Origin: Deltaproteobacteria bacterium
GTDB lineage: Bacteria; Desulfobacterota; Binatia; Binatales; Binataceae
Length of the DNA: 35,612 nucleotides
Direction of reading: 5' to 3'
Assembly: GCA_019237115.1 (NCBI GenBank)
Contig: JAFAHS010000240.1
Location: 1 to 35,612 of the forward strand
The notes under the pieces were generated by a model, which was not told the origin of the DNA, ran no database searches, and saw only the letters and a list, made by a program, of their open reading frames with translations. Made by a program: the position numbers and the translations under genes. How positions within the stretch are numbered: the first letter of the stretch is position 1; each line of letters begins with the position of its first letter. Positions 8,738-17,140 of the stretch are shown one piece after another.

Positions 8738-11137
8738 ATGGCAACTCTGCACGATTCGCCCCGCGCTACGGGCGCTCCCGGCATCCAACCGCACTGGACC
8801 CGCAGCGCGAAAGATGTGGTGGGGACCGCATACTCGTCGACCAGCCGCGTGTGGTTCACCGGCTCGAAAGGGGTTCTCAACGAAATCTATTTTCCGACCG
8901 CCGATTCGCCGCAGGTCCGGGATCTGCAATTGCTGGTTAGCGACGGAACCAGCTTTTTCCACGAAGAGCGGCGCGACCTCGAGACCACCACCGAGTATCT
9001 CTTCGAGCACGGTCTCGCCGTCCGGATCATCAATCGCGATCCTGCCCTGCGCTATCAGATCGTCAAGGACATACTCTGCGACCCCCACCAGCCGACCGTC
9101 CTGATGCAGGTTCGGCTGGAAGGAGACCCCGCCTTTCTCGCACGCCTGCATCTGTACGTACTGCTGGCCCCCCACCTGGGGGTGGCAGGATGGGGCAACA
9201 ACGGCAATGCCACTTCCATCGTGGGGCGCGAGTTTCTGACCGCCAATCGTGACGGTACCTGGCTGGCACTGGCCGCGACCGTGCCCTTCGTGCGGAAATC
9301 GTGCGGATATGTGGGACGCACCGACGGATGGCAGGACCTGTCAGAGAATTTTGAGCTCGACTATCAATTCGCGTCCGCTCCCAACGGCAACATCGCCCTC
9401 ACCGGTGAAATCGATCTGAGCCGCGGGCACGAATTCACCATCGGTCTGGCCTTTGGTCGCACCTTGCATCGCGCGGTCACCACCCTGTTCCAGTCGCTGG
9501 CCATCGGTTTCGAGTCCCATCGCGACCGCTTCCTCGAACAGTGGGATCGCGCCTGCCGCCACCATCATCCGTTGGGCCAATGGCCGTGCGATAACGGACA
9601 ACTTTATCGCCGCAGCCATGACTTGCTGATCGCGCATGAAGACAAAAATTACCCGGGTGCGATCATCGCCTCGATGAGTATTCCGTGGGGAGAAGCCAAG
9701 GGCGACGAAGACCTGGGTGGATATCACCTGGTGTGGACGCGCGACATGGTCAACAGCGCCACGGGAATGCTGGCCTCGGGGGACTTGTCGACCCCGGTGC
9801 GGGCGCTCATCTACCTGGCGTGTTCGCAGCACGACGATGGCGGCTTCTCGCAGAATTTCTGGATCAATGGCGATCCCTATTGGCAGGGGATCCAGCTCGA
9901 TGAAGTCGCCTTTCCGATGATGCTGGCCTGGCGCCTCCACAAGACCGGTGCGCTGCTGGATTTCGATCCGTATCCGATGGTGCGGGCGGGCGCCAAGTTC
10001 CTCATCCACCAGGGACCCGCCACCCAACAGGAGCGCTGGGAGGAGAACAGCGGATTTTCTCCGTCGACACTGGCCAGCAATATCGCGGCGCTGGTGTGCG
10101 GCGCCTGCTACGCGCGGGAACGTCACGACGAGGTGACCGCGCGGTACCTGGAGGAGTATGCGGATTTCCTGGAGTCGCACGTTGAGCAATGGACGGTGAC
10201 CAATCAGGGGTTCCTGGTTCCAGGAATCCGACGGCACTACATCCGCATCACGCCCGCGGATCCTAACGACGACCATCCAAACGAAGACCCGGATCGCTTT
10301 CCGGTCGAGATTCGCAACCGGCCGCCGGGTACCCCGACCCAGTTTCGAGCCGCGGAAATTGTCGACCATGGATTTCTCGAGCTCGTGCGCTACGGCGTGC
10401 GGCAGCCCGGCGACCCGTTGATGGAGAGTTCGCTGAATGTGATTGATTCGGTCCTGAAAGCCGACCTGCCCCAGGGTCCCTGCTGGCGGCGCTATACGCA
10501 TGATGGTTACGGGCAGCACGACGACGGCGGCCCGTTCCTTGGGTGGGGTCGCGGGCGCCCGTGGCCGTTGCTGACCGGGGAACGGGGTCACTACGAGCTG
10601 GCGGCCGGACGCGATCCGCTCCCTTACATTCGCGCGATGGAATTGTTCGCCACGCCGACTCGCCTGCTCCCCGAGCAGGTGTGGGATCAACCGGACATCC
10701 CCGCCGCCCTGCTGTCCACCGGTGAGCAGACCGGAAGCGCAACTCCCCTGATGTGGGCGCATGCCGAGTACGTGAAATTGCTCCGCTCGGCGGCGGACGG
10801 GCAGGTCTTCGACCTCATCTCGGAAGTTGCGGACCGCTACCTCACCGGGCGCGCACGCCGCCCGATGGAGATCTGGAAATACCATCGTCGCAGGGTCCAC
10901 GCGATAAAGCGGCCGACCACCCTGCGCATCCAGTCCGAGCGGCCGTTTCAGCTGCATTGGACGCGCGACGAATGGGCGCATCGACAGGACCTCCGCGCCA
11001 CCTCGACGCCCATCGGTCTCAGTTACGCGGACATCGAAGTCGCGGAGTCGTGGCAAGCGCCGATTCGATTCACCTTTTTATGGACTGACCGCGGAACCTG
11101 GGAAGGCAAGGACTATTCGGTGCACCTGGAAGGCTAG
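8738..11137 (+). CDS. glucan 1,4-alpha-glucosidase (glucoamylase), GH15
   Basis: 799 residues, the usual size for a bacterial GH15 enzyme with an N-terminal beta-sandwich (about 1-270) and a C-terminal (alpha/alpha)6 barrel. Barrel motifs are YPGAIIASMSIPWGEAKGDEDLGG in the first part, GGYHLVWTRDM, DGGFSQNFWINGDPYW, LDEVAFPMML (expected general-acid Glu) and PEQVWD (expected base Glu). It would release glucose from alpha-1,4-glucans; no signal peptide is seen, so intracellular glycogen or maltodextrin is the likely substrate. AGGAAAGG lies about 10 nt before ATG 8738. It stands alone 41 nt after tatC; the DUF4911-like gene ends against it on the other strand with a 4-nt overlap. Confidence 0.93.
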   Translation: MATLHDSPRATGAPGIQPHWTRSAKDVVGTAYSSTSRVWFTGSKGVLNEIYFPTADSPQVRDLQLLVSDGTSFFHEERRDLETTTEYLFEHGLAVRIINRDPALRYQIVKDILCDPHQPTVLMQVRLEGDPAFLARLHLYVLLAPHLGVAGWGNNGNATSIVGREFLTANRDGTWLALAATVPFVRKSCGYVGRTDGWQDLSENFELDYQFASAPNGNIALTGEIDLSRGHEFTIGLAFGRTLHRAVTTLFQSLAIGFESHRDRFLEQWDRACRHHHPLGQWPCDNGQLYRRSHDLLIAHEDKNYPGAIIASMSIPWGEAKGDEDLGGYHLVWTRDMVNSATGMLASGDLSTPVRALIYLACSQHDDGGFSQNFWINGDPYWQGIQLDEVAFPMMLAWRLHKTGALLDFDPYPMVRAGAKFLIHQGPATQQERWEENSGFSPSTLASNIAALVCGACYARERHDEVTARYLEEYADFLESHVEQWTVTNQGFLVPGIRRHYIRITPADPNDDHPNEDPDRFPVEIRNRPPGTPTQFRAAEIVDHGFLELVRYGVRQPGDPLMESSLNVIDSVLKADLPQGPCWRRYTHDGYGQHDDGGPFLGWGRGRPWPLLTGERGHYELAAGRDPLPYIRAMELFATPTRLLPEQVWDQPDIPAALLSTGEQTGSATPLMWAHAEYVKLLRSAADGQVFDLISEVADRYLTGRARRPMEIWKYHRRRVHAIKRPTTLRIQSERPFQLHWTRDEWAHRQDLRATSTPIGLSYADIEVAESWQAPIRFTFLWTDRGTWEGKDYSVHLEG

Positions 11138-11400
11138 AGCAGGCGGCGAATTTCGAAGCGTTCGCGAAGTGATTCGATTAGTTGATTGACGGTGTCCTTC
11201 TGATCGGACGCGAAGTAGAGCCGGAGGTGGTGGCGGCGGGGGTCTTCAGTCCTCAACGTCGCCAGGTTGTCGTACGATTCGATGATCGCCTTGAATTCGG
11301 CAATCCGCGCGGGAGGGATCGCGATGACGGAACTTTCGAAGGCGGTGCCCTTCTCGTGGCTGGGGCTCACAGCCTCAATCCTAGCGCACTTGCGCTGCAT
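11134..11400 (-). CDS. small DUF4911-like protein
   Basis: 88 residues from ATG 11400; GTG at 11370 (after AGGATTGAGG) would give 78 residues and is a real alternative. The longer upstream frame overlaps the divergent ATPase and is rejected. The core, PPARIAEFKAIIESYDNLATLRTEDPRR, resembles the compact alpha-beta DUF4911 family by memory of its pattern; I cannot run a profile search. No signal or membrane segment. It sits back to back with the ArsA-like ATPase pair, so a shared control region of about 35-65 nt is likely. Function unknown. Confidence 0.65.
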   Translation of the reverse strand: MQRKCARIEAVSPSHEKGTAFESSVIAIPPARIAEFKAIIESYDNLATLRTEDPRRHHLRLYFASDQKDTVNQLIESLRERFEIRRLL

Positions 11401-11434
11401 TTTCCGGGCGAGCTGGTGTAGTTGAGGTCCAGTG

Positions 11435-12319
11435 ATGCGGCTGCCGCGCGTGGTATTCGTTACCGGCAAGGGCGGCACGGGCAAGAGCACCGTCGCAGCG
11501 GCGCTCGCCCTTGCGCTCTCGCAGCGACGGTCCAGCATCCTCGCCGATCTCAGCACGCATTTGGGCGCCGCTGCGCTGCTGGGCGCGGCCCTTGGCGAAG
11601 ACCAGACCGCGCGCCTCTCCGAATCGCTGGAGGTGGTGGCCCTCAGTCAGCGGGCGGAACTGAATTCTTTCATCAAACGACTTGTGCCGCTGGCGGCAAT
11701 TTCCGAACGCATGCTGCGCAGCCGCACCTTTGGCTACGTGACGGCCGCGCTTCCCGGCCTCGAGGCGTTCCTGCTGCTGGAGCGACTCCGGATGATGGCG
11801 GGCGAGGCCGCGCTCCACGATCGATACGTGATCATCGACGCTCCGGCCACCGGCACCGCGCTCGAGCTCCTCGCAGTCGCCAACGGCGTCAGGGGCGTCG
11901 CTCCGGTCGGGACCCTCGGGCGACTGGCGGATGACGTGCAGGAGTTTCTGACCGACCCGCACCGTTTCGGGGTCCTCCTGACCGTGACCCCCGAGGACCT
12001 GTCGGTGCGTGAGACACTTGCCACGGCCCAGACGCTCAAGAGCGCGCGCCGAATCGAGGTGGCAGGGGCAATCCTGAACCGATCCACCACGGCGCTTTTC
12101 GAAGAACACGAGCTGGAGCAACTCGGCACGCTCGCCGCGCACCGTACTCTCGCCCAACGCCGCATCGCGGAGCGCGCGGCTGCAATAGCCGCCCGCACGG
12201 AGCTGGAGCGAGCCGGCGTTGTAACCTTCGAATTGCCGATGCTCTATCGAGCGGCGATCGGCATGCGCGAAATCTCCGCGCTGGCGCGCGCCCTCGCCGC
12301 CGGCCTGGTCGCACAATGA
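11435..12319 (+). CDS. ArsA/Get3-like P-loop ATPase, first of a pair
   Basis: 294 residues from ATG 11435, with GAGG 7 nt upstream; the GTG immediately before it is spaced less well. The deviant Walker A is complete, TGKGGTGKST at residues 10-19, including the signature lysine of the SIMIBI/ArsA class. A YVIIDAPATG segment is the second nucleotide-contact motif and VTPEDLSVRET resembles the ArsA switch region. Arsenite-binding cysteines are absent, so arsenic export is unlikely. Its stop overlaps the next ATPase by 4 nt (ATGA), implying a heterodimer. Role unknown; tail-anchored-protein or membrane-protein handling is a family-level guess. Confidence 0.87.
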   Translation: MRLPRVVFVTGKGGTGKSTVAAALALALSQRRSSILADLSTHLGAAALLGAALGEDQTARLSESLEVVALSQRAELNSFIKRLVPLAAISERMLRSRTFGYVTAALPGLEAFLLLERLRMMAGEAALHDRYVIIDAPATGTALELLAVANGVRGVAPVGTLGRLADDVQEFLTDPHRFGVLLTVTPEDLSVRETLATAQTLKSARRIEVAGAILNRSTTALFEEHELEQLGTLAAHRTLAQRRIAERAAAIAARTELERAGVVTFELPMLYRAAIGMREISALARALAAGLVAQ

Positions 12320-13443
12320 AATCGGGCGCGCCGGATTTCGCGCGGTATCGCCTCATCGCGTGCCTGGGACCCGGCGGAGTAGGCAAAACCACCGTCAGCG
12401 CCGCGCTGGCGGTAAGCGGCGCGGCGCGGGGGCGCTCGGTAGACGTGATGACCGTCGATCCGGCGCCGCGCCTGCTCGATGCTCTCGGTCTTGACGGTAA
12501 CGCGAGCGAGCCTCGCACCGTTTCCCTGAAAGCCCTGCGCCCCGTGCCTGCCGCCGCCATCCGCCACGCGCGACTTAGGGCCCTCAAACTCGACCCCAAA
12601 GAGACTTTCGATTCGATCGTGCGACAGCATGCGCCGTCGGCCGCCGCCCGCGATGCAATCCTTTCCAACCGCATCTACCGCAACCTGTCGAGCGCGCTGG
12701 CCGGAGTCGGCGACTACATGGCGATGGAAAAATTGCTCGAGCTGGCCTCGCAACCTGACACCGACCTGGTGGTGCTCGACACGCCACCGGCGGCGGAGGC
12801 TCTGGACTTCCTCGATGCGCCGCGCCGCTTGCTTGAGCTGCTCAACTCGCGCGCCGTCACCTTGCTGGGAGCCCCGGCGGGTCTTCTGCGCCAATTCAGA
12901 TTGGTCGACCTCGCGGCGCGTGCGGTACTTTCGGCCTTCGATCGAGTTACCGGCCTGAACCTGCTCGCCGACGTGCAGGCGTTCGTGAGCGGATTCGAAG
13001 GAATGTACGAGGGCTTCGCCGAGCGTGCCAAACGCGCGGACGCGTTACTGCGTGCCGGCGACACGGCGCTGGTGCTGGTGACCACTCCCGAGACCGGACG
13101 CATCGCCCAAGCGCAGGAATTTCTGCAAGCTCTCCAGAAGGCCGGCCTTCAGGTGAATGCGATCGTCGTTAACCGCGCAATGCCGGCGCTGCCCGATGCA
13201 AAGGAAATCGCCGCGGCAAAGCTTTCCGCCGCATTGAAGCGCAAACTGAGACGCAATCTGGCCGACCAGGTCGCCCTCAAAGAGCGCGAAACCCGTTCGC
13301 TCGGGGTGCTCAGCAGGGTCATGCCTGCGCAGGCGCAGCTTTTGCTGTCACCCGAACTCGATCACGAGCCCCGGAGCGTGACCGATTTGGGGGTCATCGC
13401 GGCTAATCTTCGACCCGCACCACGCAATAGTCTTGTTCCATGA
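12316..13443 (+). CDS. ArsA/Get3-like P-loop ATPase, second of a pair
   Basis: 375 residues, ATG overlapping the preceding stop. The Walker A reads GPGGVGKTT (residues 18-26): the position of the signature lysine (residue 19) is proline, while the second lysine (24) is kept. MTVDPAPRLLDALG (switch) and LVVLDTPPAAEALDFLDAP are strongly ArsA/Get3-like, as is LVTTPETGRIAQAQEF. With its partner it should form an asymmetric ATPase in which one site lacks the usual lysine. No arsenite-type cysteine triad. The pair is probably one operon facing the DUF4911-like gene. Confidence 0.88.
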   Translation: MKSGAPDFARYRLIACLGPGGVGKTTVSAALAVSGAARGRSVDVMTVDPAPRLLDALGLDGNASEPRTVSLKALRPVPAAAIRHARLRALKLDPKETFDSIVRQHAPSAAARDAILSNRIYRNLSSALAGVGDYMAMEKLLELASQPDTDLVVLDTPPAAEALDFLDAPRRLLELLNSRAVTLLGAPAGLLRQFRLVDLAARAVLSAFDRVTGLNLLADVQAFVSGFEGMYEGFAERAKRADALLRAGDTALVLVTTPETGRIAQAQEFLQALQKAGLQVNAIVVNRAMPALPDAKEIAAAKLSAALKRKLRRNLADQVALKERETRSLGVLSRVMPAQAQLLLSPELDHEPRSVTDLGVIAANLRPAPRNSLVP

Positions 13444-13498
13444 GGTAGCGCGCGGCGCGGGGGACGAGACCAGCGATGTCAAGTGCGGGGGTCGATGT

Positions 13499-13831
13499 CT
13501 ATTTCTTTGCGCGGAGCTTGGCGGGCGCGGGCTTGTCCTTGGCCAGCACCCGATCCAGCTTGATGCTCAAATTCAGGAGCTGCGAGCTCAAATGATCGAG
13601 ACGCGCCTTCAACTCGCGGATGTCTTTCTTGGAAGGAATATTTACGAAGTCGAGCACCGTCTCCACGTTGCGATCGAACGAGGCCTTGTTGTTCATGAAT
13701 TGCTCGCCCGCACGCCCCAGCCCCCGGCGCAGACGTTGATTGCTCATCGCTTCGTTGAAGACACTGGTAAGGCCCTCTTCGCTCATCTTGCGTAGTCGGC
13801 CCATGATGCTCTCAACGTCGCCCCGTGCCAT
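13499..13831 (-). CDS. phasin-like coiled-coil protein
   Basis: 110 residues, soluble and helical. The C-terminal half, FVNIPSKKDIRELKARLDHLSSQL, has the PS-K-D-L heptad pattern common in polyhydroxyalkanoate granule-associated phasins of the PhaI/PhaF type, followed by a Lys/Ala/Pro-rich basic tail (PAPAKLRAKK). That suggests granule surface or DNA association, but no PHA synthase is nearby. The start ATG 13831 lies only 8 nt from a palindromic -10-like element, so the message may be leaderless. Without a search this is a family resemblance only. Confidence 0.68.
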   Translation of the reverse strand: MARGDVESIMGRLRKMSEEGLTSVFNEAMSNQRLRRGLGRAGEQFMNNKASFDRNVETVLDFVNIPSKKDIRELKARLDHLSSQLLNLSIKLDRVLAKDKPAPAKLRAKK

Positions 13832-13839
13832 GATGATTT

Positions 13840-13849
13840 ACTATATAGT
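13840..13849. promoter_or_regulatory. palindromic -10-like element between divergent genes
   Basis: ACTATATAGT is a perfect 10-base palindrome that presents TATAGT on both strands between the phasin-like gene (start 13831) and the small membrane protein (start 13871). It could serve as the -10 of two back-to-back promoters. No convincing -35 box is visible either way, so this is a suggestion only. Confidence 0.3.
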
Positions 13850-13870
13850 GGATGGGCAACCACGCAAACG

Positions 13871-14149
13871 ATGAGCATTGCGGCGAGCATTTTGAGCGTG
13901 GCCTCGGGCTTCGCCCTGATGGGCTATCGGCTCCCGCCCGCCACCATCCTGGCAACCTCCATCGTCGTCAATCTCGCGCTCGCCCCGCTCACCGCGGTCA
14001 TCGCCAGCCGCCGCGGTCGCAGCGCACTTGGGTGGACGATGGCGGGTTTGACCCTCGGGATGTGGGCGCTCGCGGTCGTGCTAGTCCTGCCCGCCTCCGA
14101 CCGATCGCACGAGCCTCCCACCTATCCCCCTACTTCCGATGCCGCTTGA
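13871..14149 (+). CDS. small membrane protein, three predicted helices
   Basis: 92 residues with hydrophobic stretches at about 2-19, 22-45 and 53-74, and a short polar Pro/Ser tail. The ASRRGRSALGWTMAGLTLG segment is like a common small-protein motif in which a basic GRS turn precedes the last helix. It faces away from the phasin-like gene and its end overlaps the convergent hydrolase gene by 20 nt. No ribosome-binding motif precedes the ATG. Function unknown. Confidence 0.6.
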   Translation: MSIAASILSVASGFALMGYRLPPATILATSIVVNLALAPLTAVIASRRGRSALGWTMAGLTLGMWALAVVLVLPASDRSHEPPTYPPTSDAA

Positions 14150-15305
14150 GCCAGGCCAGGGTGGGGGCGAATACCTGCTCCTGCGCGTGCGTACCGCACA
14201 AGACATCAAGATGGCCCCACTTCTGAAACACCTGGAAGGTAACGTCATCACTGCCGGTGGCATGGGCAGACTCGCCTACCCAGGTCGACCAGTCAGGTGC
14301 GATGTTGGTGCTGGCAAACGCGATCACCGGGACGTTTGACGCCTGCAGGGCCGAACGCAGCTCGGCGGTAAACGGATTCTCATAGTTCTGCACCGCGGGC
14401 CAGTAGCGATCGTATCTGACCAGCATCCGTGCCAGCACCATCGGACTGGAGTAGCCGTCGAACGGATTTGCCAATCCGCCGTGCCCTCCGAAATCCTTCG
14501 AATCGTACACCACGTGCTCCAGGTTCTCGCCCGCAGTCTGGTACTTGGGCAGCGGCGCCGGGCCGTCTGGATTCGCAATCACTGCCTCCATCAGGAATTG
14601 CCGCTTCTCCCAGGTGAGATTCTTTCCCGCCAAATCGTCGACCGCGTGATCGTCGGGGAGGGGTTGAGACGCACGACGCGGGATGAAACCGTCCAATGCG
14701 ATAATCCCGGCGACCTGCCGGGGATGCTGAGCGGTGAACAGGTATGCGAAGGACACCCCACGGCTGAACCCCGCCAGGAAGAGCTTTTGCGATCCGGTCT
14801 GCTTCAGGATAAAGCTCGCCGCCGTGGCGATGTCCGATGCGAACTCCTCGTTGGTCCATCGCTTGAACAGGTCGCTGATTTCCCCGGGGGTCGCGGTGGA
14901 CGCCACAAAGTGAGTCCGATAGTCGAGCGCCCACACGTCCACCCCTCCGGTGGCCAGGTATACCGGAAATGAATAGCGCGGATCGTAGAGAGCGATTTCA
15001 CCGTTCATGTTGGTTCCCGGCAAATACAGAACCGTGAGGTCGTGAGGCTGCGGCGCGCGCCCCTCGGCGAAGCGATGCAGCGCAATTCGATCGGAGGGGG
15101 AAGGACCAACCGCGGCCTCGAAGCGCCATTGATAAATTCCCGAAACCCCCGGTACCTCGAGCGGCCCGCTGGTAAGGTGAAATCCGTTTTCAACTTCGCC
15201 CCGAGCACCGGAAACCGCTGCCGAGAGCGAGAGCAGAAGCGCCAGAATTGCGGCTACGAGCCGAACTCGCGATACCGATGCAGTCTCCATCAGGTTCTTT
15301 CTCAT
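14130..15305 (-). CDS. secreted alpha/beta hydrolase
   Basis: 391 residues from ATG 15305, which follows GGGAGG closely; an ATG five codons later is also possible. The first ~36 residues are a signal peptide (RLVAAILALLLSLSAAVSGARG), so it is exported. LYLPGTNMNGE is the oxyanion-hole loop, LAGFSRGVSFAYLF the nucleophile elbow (GFSRG) and QKWGHLDVLCGTHA contains the likely catalytic His. The lid region is long, giving it about 100 more residues than minimal hydrolases. Substrate unknown; an ester or peptide is equally likely. It ends convergently over the small membrane protein gene. Confidence 0.85.
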   Translation of the reverse strand: MRKNLMETASVSRVRLVAAILALLLSLSAAVSGARGEVENGFHLTSGPLEVPGVSGIYQWRFEAAVGPSPSDRIALHRFAEGRAPQPHDLTVLYLPGTNMNGEIALYDPRYSFPVYLATGGVDVWALDYRTHFVASTATPGEISDLFKRWTNEEFASDIATAASFILKQTGSQKLFLAGFSRGVSFAYLFTAQHPRQVAGIIALDGFIPRRASQPLPDDHAVDDLAGKNLTWEKRQFLMEAVIANPDGPAPLPKYQTAGENLEHVVYDSKDFGGHGGLANPFDGYSSPMVLARMLVRYDRYWPAVQNYENPFTAELRSALQASNVPVIAFASTNIAPDWSTWVGESAHATGSDDVTFQVFQKWGHLDVLCGTHAQEQVFAPTLAWLKRHRK

Positions 15306-15440
15306 AGCCCTCCCGGCAGCGCGGTGTCGCGCTCTTATAGCATCTCGTCCGCGGTGGAACATTGACTGGTTGACCCCCAGCGGCCGCCCATGTCAAACAA
15401 TTTCCAACGCATTCGCCATCCAACCAACGGGAGTCATTGA

Positions 15441-16361
15441 ATGAGCAAGAAGGCGCAATTCGCTTTGTTCTCGCCACAGGCCGGGCTTAACTGGCAAGCG
15501 CTTCTCGACCGCACCAAACTGTGCGAGAAGCTGGGTTTTCATTCCATCTGGCTGGTCGATCACATGTGGACCGGGCAAATGCCCGATCTCGATCACGTCG
15601 AATGCCTTACCGCCATGAGCGGGCTGGCGGCCGCGACCGAAGCGATTCGCATCGGCACGCTGGTGATCTGCAATTCGTACCGCAACCCCGCGCTGCTCGC
15701 CAAATCGCTCTGCACCATCGACCAGATATCCCGCGGGCGCCTCGAAATCGGCCTGGGTGCGGGATGGATGGCCGAGGAATACAAGGCCTACGGCTACCAG
15801 TTCCCGTCGATGGGTGAGCGGCTGAAGCAGTTCGCGGAGGGGCTCGAAATCCTCAAGCAGATGCTCACCGAGAAGCGCGCCAACTTCAAAGGGCGCTACT
15901 ACACGGTCGCCGACGCGATCAACAATCCCAAGGGGGTGCAGAAACCCCACCCGCCGATCACCATCGGTGGCAGCGGCGAAAAGGTCATGCTCAAACTGGT
16001 CGCGAAATATGCAGACCGCTGGAATTGCCCGGCCGGCTACCAGAGCTTCGAGCAGAAGTTCAACGTGCTCAAGCAGCACTGCAAAGATATCGGCCGCGAC
16101 ATAAATACTATCGACATCTCCGAGCAACTGCTGGTCTGCATCGGCAAGACCGAAGACGAGGTCGCGCAAAAATGGAAAATGGCGCAGGGCCTCAGGCCGT
16201 TCTCCATCACCGGCATCAAGGGCACCCCCAGGCAGCTCATCGAAGAGTTGAAGAAACGCATGGCGCAGGGCATCACCACGTTTACCATCTTCTTCAGCGA
16301 CTTCGCGCCACCACCGACCCTGGAGTTGTTCGCGCACGAAGTCATGCCGGCGTTTGCGTAG
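15441..16361 (+). CDS. LLM-class F420-dependent oxidoreductase
   Basis: 306 residues. TIM-barrel landmarks are LCEKLGFHSIWLVDHMW (14-37 region), AAATEAIRIGTLVICNSYRNPALLAKSLCTIDQISRGRLEIGLGAGW split over the centre, and HPPITIGGSGEKVMLKLVAKYADRWN. This pattern fits F420-dependent members better than bacterial luciferase. It is the first gene of a tight rightward set (MlaD-like protein, phosphotransferase, small helical protein), which suggests import and modification of a hydrophobic substrate. The Shine-Dalgarno region is GGGAG about 9 nt before ATG. Confidence 0.92.
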   Translation: MSKKAQFALFSPQAGLNWQALLDRTKLCEKLGFHSIWLVDHMWTGQMPDLDHVECLTAMSGLAAATEAIRIGTLVICNSYRNPALLAKSLCTIDQISRGRLEIGLGAGWMAEEYKAYGYQFPSMGERLKQFAEGLEILKQMLTEKRANFKGRYYTVADAINNPKGVQKPHPPITIGGSGEKVMLKLVAKYADRWNCPAGYQSFEQKFNVLKQHCKDIGRDINTIDISEQLLVCIGKTEDEVAQKWKMAQGLRPFSITGIKGTPRQLIEELKKRMAQGITTFTIFFSDFAPPPTLELFAHEVMPAFA

Positions 16362-16362
16362 G

Positions 16363-17109
16363 ATGAGCCATCATCGCGGGGCGTGGAACGTCAGGATTGT
16401 TCGCTCGCTCCTGCTGGCTGCGGCGCTGATGGGCTGCGCCGCGGCCAGCCCGAACTATTACAGCGCCACGTTCAATCAGCCCGATGGGCTCGGTCCCGGC
16501 GACCCGGTGCGGCATGGCAGCACCCAAATCGGATCGGTGACGACCATCTCCGCCGCCGGAAGCGGCGGCGCGCAGGTTTCGGTCCAGATCGATCAGGAAT
16601 ACGCCAGTCTCGTGTACGTTGACTCGATCCTGATTCTGCAGGGCGCGGGCGCCACGCCGTCGCTCGAACTGTTTACGCCCGGCACCGAGAGCTCCAAAGC
16701 GGCGGACGGCGCCCAGCTGTACGGGGCCTCGAATGACAACCAGACCCAGATGCTCACCACCATCCTTGGGCCGGAGGCGCTGGGTAACCGCTATGCGCAG
16801 TTCATCAATCGCTACGCGCCACCTCAGGCCGCACCGTCGCCGGGTGCCTCGGTCTTACAGAATCAGCTCATGGACATTTTCCGACAGACGCTCACGATGA
16901 CCAGTGCGTTGTCGACCTCGACCCAGGCCGGACGCGCACAAATGGATCAATTTCGTGACGATGCCGATACGGTCGCGCGCCAGCTCGATGCTCACGGACA
17001 AACGGCGCAGGCATCTCAACTTCGCGCCGAGATTGCGCAAATGAATGCGCCCGCGGCCGGGGCGTCCCCCTACCCGCCGACCATACCGAAGGCGGCGCCA
17101 ACGCCCTGA
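16363..17109 (+). CDS. MlaD/MCE-domain lipoprotein
   Basis: 248 residues from ATG 16363, 1 nt after the LLM stop; a TTG at 16354 would overlap that gene and is less likely. The N-terminus is a lipoprotein signal ending LMGC. GLGPGDPVRHGSTQIGSVTTI is the MCE beta-barrel signature, which in MlaD and Mce proteins forms the ring that carries lipids or sterol-like substrates between membranes. A helical, Gln-rich C-terminus follows instead of a further barrel. No MlaE/F permease genes lie nearby, so it may be a lone substrate-binding component of this operon. Confidence 0.82.
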   Translation: MSHHRGAWNVRIVRSLLLAAALMGCAAASPNYYSATFNQPDGLGPGDPVRHGSTQIGSVTTISAAGSGGAQVSVQIDQEYASLVYVDSILILQGAGATPSLELFTPGTESSKAADGAQLYGASNDNQTQMLTTILGPEALGNRYAQFINRYAPPQAAPSPGASVLQNQLMDIFRQTLTMTSALSTSTQAGRAQMDQFRDDADTVARQLDAHGQTAQASQLRAEIAQMNAPAAGASPYPPTIPKAAPTP

Positions 17110-17140
17110 CCGCGCCCCACCCATACCCCGGACCGAACCA

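Noticed and set aside
9341..11056. Minus-strand open frame of 571 codons
   Set aside because: It is antisense to the glucoamylase, which has all GH15 motifs; in GC-rich DNA such shadows are common.
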